Origin: Zoroaster sp. YZ-2022
Taxonomy: Eukaryota; Echinodermata; Asteroidea; Forcipulatida; Zoroasteridae
Reading direction: 5' to 3'
Assembly: GCA_029582265.1 (NCBI GenBank)
Contig: CM055822.1
Coordinates: 5,635,200 to 5,699,199 of the forward strand
Length of the DNA stretch: 64,000 nt
In this document: positions 56,866 through 64,000 of the stretch, one piece after another
Layout of the letters: each line of letters opens with the position of its first letter
How positions within the stretch are numbered: position 1 is the first letter of the stretch
The notes under the pieces: generated by a model
Seen by the model: the letters and a program-made list of their open reading frames with translations, nothing else
The model's database searches: none
What the model was told of the DNA's origin: nothing
Translations under genes and position numbers: made by a program

Positions 56866-56981
56866 TGGAGACACCAGCTGCTCCTGTAAAGGCACCTCTG
56901 GAATTTCAGTTGCCCTGGTATTGTCCTTGGTGCCCATTAAAAAGGAAAAAGGTTCCCATAGACATTCAGATAATAATAATA

Positions 56982-57582
56982 AGGCCAAAAAAAAAAGATG
57001 TTGAGTTGCCCTCCACCGACCGACCCAAAAGTGCTGAAATCTCGGGTCGGTTTTTTTTTCCCCGTCATTCATAGGCCTATTTATTAATGAAACTTACCAA
57101 TTTTCTTTGTATAAAACATAATACGTTTGATTTGTGAAATTTTCCACTTTTTTTACCGGTAAATTTACCGGTACCCAAGACTCAAATCTACACGTTTTCC
57201 AATCGAATGGCCCTCACACGTTGTGCACTGGCTCCCCGCACTGTACGTGTGTCAACGATTGCGACTCGATCTACACGTTTTCAAATCGAATGGCCACTCA
57301 CATGTTGCATGTTGAGCATTGCACGCAATATGGATGAATTTGCTGTGTCAATCACAGCGAAAAGTACAACAAAAATGCTTGGGATACTTTTATTCTGAAG
57401 CAATATTCCTTGCTGATAGGTATACAAATGAAAAACATGGTATGTGGTTTCAGTTCCAATGCATTTCAATCTTAAAATGACAGTCAAGGAGAAAAAAAAA
57501 AGAAAAAAAAGAAAAAAAATCCCGACCGACCGACCCCTTCAAATATTTTCACTGGAGGGCAACTCAACAATTTTTTTGGCCT
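56982..57582. mobile_element. MITE with AGGCCAAAAAAA termini
   Basis: aggccaaaaaaaaaagatgttgag, tgccctccaccgaccgaccc at the left; inverted ccgaccgacc...ggagggcaactcaacaattttt ttggcct at the right. The interior has two direct repeats of a 90-bp segment with ctacacgttttc and cgaatggcc (57188 and 57270). Confidence 0.8.
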
Positions 57583-57589
57583 AATATAA

Positions 57590-57673
57590 TTTGTAGACTT
57601 ATATAGCGCACGTATCCTGAAACTATCTCAGCTCCCTGGGGAGTATACAGCTCAATTGCTGCCATATTGGCGC

Positions 57674-57718
<45 letters not shown>

Positions 57719-57985
57719 TGGACTTATATAGCGCACGTACATGTCCACCAAACTGGTGCTCAAGGCGCATTATATTATTATTGTAGGGCTAATCAAACGC
57801 AGCAACTAACTCTGCCCTCACCAGGTACCCATTTTACCCCTGGGTGGAGAGAAGCAATTATGGTAAAGTGTCTTGCTCAAGGACACAAGCACCACAGTCG
57901 CGGTCGGGATTCGAACCCACATTCTGACGACTCGGCCATCAGAAAACAAATCCGATGCACTAAACCGCTCGGCCATGGCACTCCA
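57590..57985 (-). mobile_element. SINE, rearranged copy
   Basis: A 5' duplicate of the body (57590-57672) precedes (aat)n at 57677-57717, then a fuller body and head ending tcggccatggcactcc near 57982. Box B complement gggattcgaacccac near 57906. Confidence 0.85.
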
Positions 57986-59357
57986 GATATTGTAAGGGAA
58001 GTGCCCTTGTACTAGCACTCACGAAAAATGGCCTTGCCCCTTCGAGAATGAAATGGCATGCCTGTAAAGGGAGCCCTCAGCAGGTCGTGCATGGAGCAGA
58101 TAGCTTCTACACAAAATACTTGGAAGTTCAAACAGTACGTATACATGCAAGTACATGTATGTACATGCACATATGTACATGTGTGCATACAGTTCTATAG
58201 TTGTTCACACCATTTGCTGAAGTCTACAAATAACTGAAATTTTCCTCATGGGGCCTACCAGTTACAAACAATGTAAAGATTGCTCAACCTTGACTTGACT
58301 ATTGGAGTCAGGTCAAATAATAATTCCTACTAAGTAGTTGGGTCAGTCGGGGGCAAAAGTTGAGCTCTCCTGAGACAGACAGCTAGAATCAAGAGATCAT
58401 GGAGATATCAAAACTGGTCTCTAGGAAACAAAGACCCAGCAAGGGTCACCTCCTGAGGAATGCGTGCTCTATTTTTTGTTATGTGGTTACTGGTGACTAT
58501 GACAGCTGATCTACTTTTCCTGGCCTTTTTTCCAAGATCTTGGAGCATACAATGAGTATTATGAGATTATGGAGTAGGGATCAAGGCTAGTTTAAAAGCT
58601 TGGTGTCTCAAAGTCCAGTCTCGTAAACATTCTACAGACATAACAAATACCTTGATTTTTTTTTCTGTTGGATTTTTTTTTTCAAAGTAGGTTTGTGGAC
58701 TTGTGGTGAGACCATTTAATAATGGTTCTGGGTCACACACACACACAAAAAAAAAGAAAAAAAAAAATCACTCCTCATTTTGATCCATGTGCTCTGATTG
58801 TCTTCAGAACATACATTGTAGAGCAAGAACTGTCTTGCTCTGTGTTCAAAAGAATTCTCCAAGAGTGTGAAGTCGCAATAAACCTGAATTGTAGAGCCAG
58901 TATTATGGCTTTTGAGACATGGGTACACCCGTGTACGTTGTATAGCCTTATAAATATACAATCCACAAAGTTTACTTTCTGAAGCTAGTATTTCTTTTAA
59001 ATATATGGCAACGTTTATTCAAACTGCTGAGTTTAGCTAAAAAATTGAACCATTCAGACAGCACAAACACAGGTTTGAAACAAAATTTGATGACAGACCA
59101 CATGTTCCTTTGTCACTGTTGTTGTCCATTGTACTTTCTTTGCGTTGTGACAAAGATTTAGTCTGAATGTGTGCACCATAGGTGGACATCATTCTTCACC
59201 CCGTCAATATTCAAAATGGACAATTGATGACAAATGTCCGTTGCTCCTCTGCCCTTCCCGTAAACAGGCCAGTGTAAATCAACAGATTTTAAACAATCAA
59301 CCATTGCATAACCCACAATAGCTTGGATTCAATCGGGTTTACCGACAGGCTTCCATG
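57986..59357. other. No gene recognised
   Basis: Mostly unique AT-rich sequence with a (CA)5/A-rich tract at 58734-58768. No exon with splice context was recognised. Confidence 0.4.
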
Positions 59358-59690
59358 TAATAATAATAATAACTGAATTTATAGAGCGCCAAATTGCCAA
59401 AGGATACAAGGTGCTTTTACATTATTATCCCTGGTCATTGGGCCAATATCAATCCTTAAACTTTCTCAACGCATCGGAAGCTTTTTCAACCACAATATCA
59501 ACCTATACCCTCACAGGTACCCATTTATATACTCCTGGGTGAAGAGGAGCACTGTACAGTGAAGTGTCTTGCTCAAGGACACAAGTACCATGGTCGCGGC
59601 CAGGATTCGAACCCACATTCTGTTGACTCGACCATCAGAACACAAGTCTGATGCACTAGACCGCTCACAACCAGCCATGATGCTTATCAT
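59358..59690 (-). mobile_element. SINE, diverged subfamily
   Basis: aat tail at 59358-59372, body with different interior (tttctcaacgcatcggaagc), then tcacaggtacccattta and box B complement aggattcgaacccac near 59603. Confidence 0.8.
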
Positions 59691-61002
59691 GGGTGACTGT
59701 GTGGACTACCCATCTTGGACATCCTGGGATTATAGCCACTCAATGCTGTCCCATCAGAGCTGGTTGCATTTATGGGTACTCAAGTCAAAAGTGGCTGCAT
59801 GCAGGAGGCTTGCTCAGTGAGGCAGGGAGAGGGTTGCGTGCAGAGCAGGAACTCTAAGCACCTCAAGAACAACAGACACTGACTGGATCATTGTCTTGAG
59901 CCTTTGTGCCTGGACAAAGCCTGGAATGCTGGACCAAATGTGACCCAGAGGCCCTCCCAAATCTTTGCACGCACACATCTTACAGGTGCATTCAGTAAAC
60001 TATACTGTACACATACCTAAGCATGAGGGTTCAATCCCAGACCAATCACTTCTTTTGTACGAATGAAGGGGGGAAGGAAAAACTGAAGTAATGGCATGGA
60101 ATGAGTAGACGATACCAGTGCCAGTGGCTGGAATGGATTAGGCTTTGCCATTGTGACTGCTCAGATGTCAAATGTTGCCAAGGAGGAAGGGTTAAAAAAT
60201 GTTGGCACGCGAGGGTTGTTGTTTTGGAATCCAAGGATCGGCTGAAGTGGCCACATTGCGTGATGAACACAACAGAATGGGGGAATAAAATGTGTGAACA
60301 ACTACAACGTGGGAATTGTGGGAGAAAAGGCACGGTAAATAAACATGTATAAAGTAATTTGACTTGGTTTGTGGAACCAACATGTGCACAGTCAGGGTTA
60401 TTCACAGATCACTCAACTTTCCAAAAATAAATTGCTTACAAAATAGCGCTGTGAAAGGACCACAACCGGGAGAAAGTTCCTGCACCAAAATAGAAAGGAA
60501 AAATAAGGCGAGCTACACCCTTTTGAGGTCGGCTGCAATTTATCACTATTTATAAAACACCCAGGGACTTATTTTGTAAACAAACAGAAATAGAGTTCAC
60601 CCTTAACCCCTGATCCACTGGCCAACTGCCAGTTAAATAATTACAAAATAAATACAACATTCTGTTCATTGTTCTTGGATTCATCAGCACACAGCTGGGA
60701 AAAAAATAAAAATTACTAACAAAAACAAAAACACGATGCAAAAATAGATCCTCAGTTGAGGTACCCGTGTTCCCACCAGACTTTGTTGATAAATGCACAA
60801 TCCTGAATCATTTGGTGCATGTAGTTCCACTAATTGGTACCCTGTAGGGATTTGTAATTATGTTTGAACCATTTCTCATTTGACCGCAACCTTTACAGAA
60901 TTCATCTGGCCTGCTTAATTGCTCTCCCCGATCCCGCTTCAAAAAAAAAAAAACCCACCTTATTTCCAATCCACCTTATTCATAGATAGGGCCAGACCTA
61001 AG

Positions 61003-61930
61003 GCTGTGCCAGGTTCCGGGTACCTGGGTACCCGAATACCTGGGTACCCGAATACCTGGGTACCTGAATACCCGGTCCCCGACCGAAACTGTCATTACCC
61101 GATTCCATTTTTCAGTTCCAATTACCCGTAAACGATTACCCGTAAAATTCCAACTGAACATTTCAGCCACACAAATGGAAGTCTCTGATTTGTTTTGTTA
61201 ACTAAATGTCAGCGGAGAATGGGAATGCTACGAGTCGTTTTTAACCAGTTCGCTTCGGATGCCATGTATACACGCAATTTATTTTTGTACAGCGGATCGG
61301 AGAGCGTCTAAACACGCATTCCGATTTTTGTGTGTGTCACCGGGAGACTTGTCAACACGCCACACGTGGCATGCCATCGTGGCGGCTGACGTGTATACAC
61401 GCAATCGTTTCTCGGAGTCCATAGGGTCACGGTTCGTGGCCCCGGACAAAATGCACTGCAAATACTGAACGAGTTCACTCTTTTTGTTGATTTTTGCCTA
61501 ATCCCTTTATCCAAGACCTGTTCCTTTGACGTACCAGCCAAGCATTTGTAAAGACGGATTTATATCCATTGTTTACGAGGCATTCGATCTCTCTCCAGGT
61601 ATGCCGTCTTTTCGACCGGGCACTGGTCGCTAATACATGTAGGCCGTTGCATCGGAGCTTGCCAACGGTCTAATTGTGCTGAACAAACACAACCGTAATT
61701 AAAAAACTAGCCATTTAATTCTCGAAATGTCAATGAGTAAAGGTGTTTATTTGGTTGTCCGAACTTAGTTTCATTGAGAAAAAAAAATTACTGAAAATAA
61801 ACCCGCACGGGGGACCTGGAAAAAAATAAATATTCCCGACGTCAACTGGTTAATATAGAGGCAGGAAATTATTACAGTAAGTCCACAATTATTATGACTC
61901 TAATAAAACAAGATAAACTTGTGTTCATAT
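61003..61930 (+). mobile_element. hAT-like element fragment, split by a TTAA element
   Basis: Left end aaggctgtgccaggttccgg, then short gggtacccgaatacct tandem units. The body matches 2995-3575 and continues after the insertion with gaaattattacagtaagt and attatgactctaataaaaca. Confidence 0.7.
61241..61853. mobile_element. TTAA-flanked element, CCAGTT ends, 605 bp
   Basis: TTAA at 61241 and 61850. Ends CCAGTTCGCTTCGG and (right, complement) CCAGTTGACGTCGGG. The related fragment at 3501-3520 (gtttttaatatcgagg) is the empty site. No transposase. Confidence 0.8.
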
Positions 61931-62564
61931 TGGTTATTTTATACATTCGGGAGTATTTACAGGTGTTTTTACAAATTTGTATAGGTAACCCTTAGGTGAC
62001 CTTTTGTTGGTGCCAATAGTAGAGTGGAAATATTATATATTAGTAAATTTTCAATTTACTTACTGTTTCTCATGGAGAAGCAATACGGGGCAGCAGACAA
62101 AGGAAAAACGAAAGGGCATAAATAGAAGTACCAAGCTCATCTTTATTCTGCCTGGAGGTTCTGTTTTTCTCGGAAACTCTCGGTAGATGGTCAACTTACT
62201 TGCTCAATAGGACTCATGCAACATCTAATAGTAGTTATGTAATTCTGTTGTTGACTCTAGTTCCTAATGACAACATATATGCGTTGAGATTCTGCCTCAA
62301 CTCATCACAAGCAACAAGAAAGAGAGAGATGCATTCAAAGAGGACAGTATTGTTTATGAATCAAGCAAAACAAAAGGAAGAGTTAACTTGTCCAAGGAAG
62401 CATGAGAAATGATGACTTTGCTTGCAATAAATGAAGTGGAAATGGTGCAGTTGCTCACTGATTATGTTTACCCACATCTAATCATGTGCAAAGAATCAAC
62501 AGATGCACAGTTGCCTCTGACTGTGAGATTTACTGCTAAATGTATGGGAGTGTGAATGGTGTAA

Positions 62565-62946
62565 AATCATAATAATAATAAATAATAATAATAATGTGTG
62601 GACTTATATAGCGCACGTATCCACCAACTGAGTGGCTCTCAAGGCGCATATTGTTACCCCTGCTCATAAGGCTCATGAATCATTCCTGAAACCATCTCAG
62701 CTCCCTGAGGAGTATACAGCTCCCTGAGGAGTATACAGCTCAATTGCTGCCATTACAGCGCATATATGGCTAATCAACCAACTCTGCCCTCACAGGTACC
62801 CATTTAACCCATGGGTGGAGAGAAGCAATTATGGTTAAGTGTCTTGCTCAAGGACACAAGTGTCACGGCCGGGATTCGAACCCACATTCTGCTGCTAACA
62901 CCAGAACTTGAGTCCGGTAAGCTAGACCGCTCGGCCACGACACTCC
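62565..62946 (-). mobile_element. tRNA-Leu-derived SINE
   Basis: aat tail at 62565-62593, body with a 17-bp duplication (ctccctgaggagtatacag twice), box B complement and intact head ending gctcggccacgacactcc near 62945. Confidence 0.9.
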
Positions 62947-63068
62947 ATGCTACTTTGGTGAGTTTGATAAATAGGTTGCCATAGGGAACATAAAATTGAG
63001 GTCATGTGCCCGTCAACTCAATTTATTTTGTCATGACAATTTGTATGCAATCTATCTACAATGTTACT

Positions 63069-63174
63069 GAGTTCTTTCGTGTACACCATTTAAAGATCTC
63101 ATTTTGGCTCTAAGCCATCACTTTTTCCAAAAAGAGATCATTAAATGGTGTACCCGAAAGAACTCAATTTCATC
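63069..63174. repeat. Hairpin, 45-bp arms
   Basis: gagttctttcgtgtacacca at the left and tggtgtacccgaaagaactc at the right with gagatc inside. A related single arm is at 23326-23350 (ggttctttcgggtacaccat), next to the hammerhead-like motif, suggesting a shared parent element. Confidence 0.75.
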
Positions 63175-63336
63175 TATCTCCACCGTGCAAAGCTTCAAAT
63201 CCTACATCTATCTCCAATGTTTTTCATTCAAATCTGAACTCAACATGGCCACTTTTAAGAGGTAGCCATATTTGCTGTATCAAACTTTAATGTGCACCTT
63301 GTATTATTAAATAGGACTACAAGGAATTGTTTTCAC

Positions 63337-63680
63337 ACTTAACCATAATCCCCTAGGCACTCTGGCTAGGAACCTTCCTGAACCCTAATCCCCTATAGGT
63401 ATTCTGGCTAGGAACCTTAATTAACCCTAACCGCCTAGGTATTCTGGCTAGGAACCTTCCTGAATCCTCCAAAATCCATCAGTGCACTTTTGGAAACATG
63501 CCCTTATCTTCAAAATGCACCATGCATTTTCAATGATCTTTCATATTCAGCACTTCTTCTTGCCAGGTAGTAATTTTGCCCCATTTGAAGAGGTGAAAAT
63601 ACCAGTTTCCAACAGTGCTGAATTTTTCCCCAAAACTGCCCCTTGGAGGATTTTGCAGGATTTGGGGTAGTTAGGGTTAA
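63337..63680. mobile_element. TTAA-flanked MITE with duplicated left end
   Basis: Three partial left ends (taatcccctaggcactctgg, ...ctataggtattctgg, TTAACCCTAACCGCCTAGGT at 63421) precede one right end GTTAGGGTTAA (63670-63680). Confidence 0.8.
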
Positions 63681-64000
63681 TTTATTTTAAAAGACACTGT
63701 GACAATTCAACCTGAGGGTGCAGTACTTCACTACCCTTCTGAATCTCTGTACAATTTGATACCAAGTTGATGGACCAGGCAAAACCAGACAGTTGTCTGT
63801 TTTTGAATGGTATAATACATGTAGTTGCTGCAATACAAATAGTACCACACTGAATAGTGTAGGTCTGTATTCACAACATGAAACCTTTTGGCAAGCATTA
63901 CACACACTGATACAGTACATATCGTCGCAGTTTTCACGAAGTGACGGATTGCTAAAAAAAAAAAAAATCGTATTTTTTTTGGAAAATGAGTTTAGTCAAT

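Overview
The window is eukaryotic, repeat-dense genomic DNA from a metazoan, most likely a marine invertebrate such as an echinoderm. The evidence is interrupted genes with GT/GC-AG introns, tRNA-Leu-derived SINEs, and a mixture of Ty3/gypsy, non-LTR, Penelope-type, Tc1/mariner, hAT, PIF/Harbinger and TTAA-target DNA elements. The species cannot be named from the sequence alone.

Host genes are few and all recognised ones are on the minus strand. (1) At 2632-6632 lie the first five coding exons of a mitochondrial FAD-dependent oxidoreductase of the DMGDH/SARDH/PDPR family. All four junctions agree in phase and in homology; one intron has a GC donor, and a TTAA-flanked MITE sits within a few bases of the first donor. 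(2) At 34753-35166 is the 3' coding exon of a PSKH1-like serine/threonine kinase. (3) Three smaller exon candidates (31646-31862, 44590-44686, 47527-47592) have good splice signals but no recognised family.

The largest element is a degenerate Ty3/gypsy LTR retrotransposon at 8888-18773. It has a tRNA-Leu primer site, a 60-bp tandem array in the leader, broken gag and pol (protease, RT, RNase H, integrase with GPY/F), and an unexpected extra 3' ORF with two C2H2 zinc fingers directly behind a strong splice acceptor. A LINE fragment interrupts gag and a hAT-like non-autonomous element interrupts the 3' LTR.

The rest is nested DNA transposons. At least twelve non-autonomous elements begin or end at TTAA, usually followed by CCCTAA or CCCTCC. 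Two clean hAT-in-hAT nests occur at 26253-28427 and 46130-46920. A PIF/Harbinger copy with a transposase fragment sits inside a TTAA element at 35863-38779 and itself carries a SINE. A frameshifted Tc1 transposon lies at 52750-54235. Several MITEs have had one internal segment amplified into minisatellites (11-, 18-, 44-, 60-, 73- and 81-bp units). Copies of the same family without the insertion elsewhere in the window act as empty sites, so several target duplications can be read directly. Motifs resembling hammerhead ribozymes of Penelope-like elements occur at 23400-23532 and 24442-24485.

Boundaries of transposons are read by eye from terminal repeats and target duplications; those given as approximate may be off by tens of bases.
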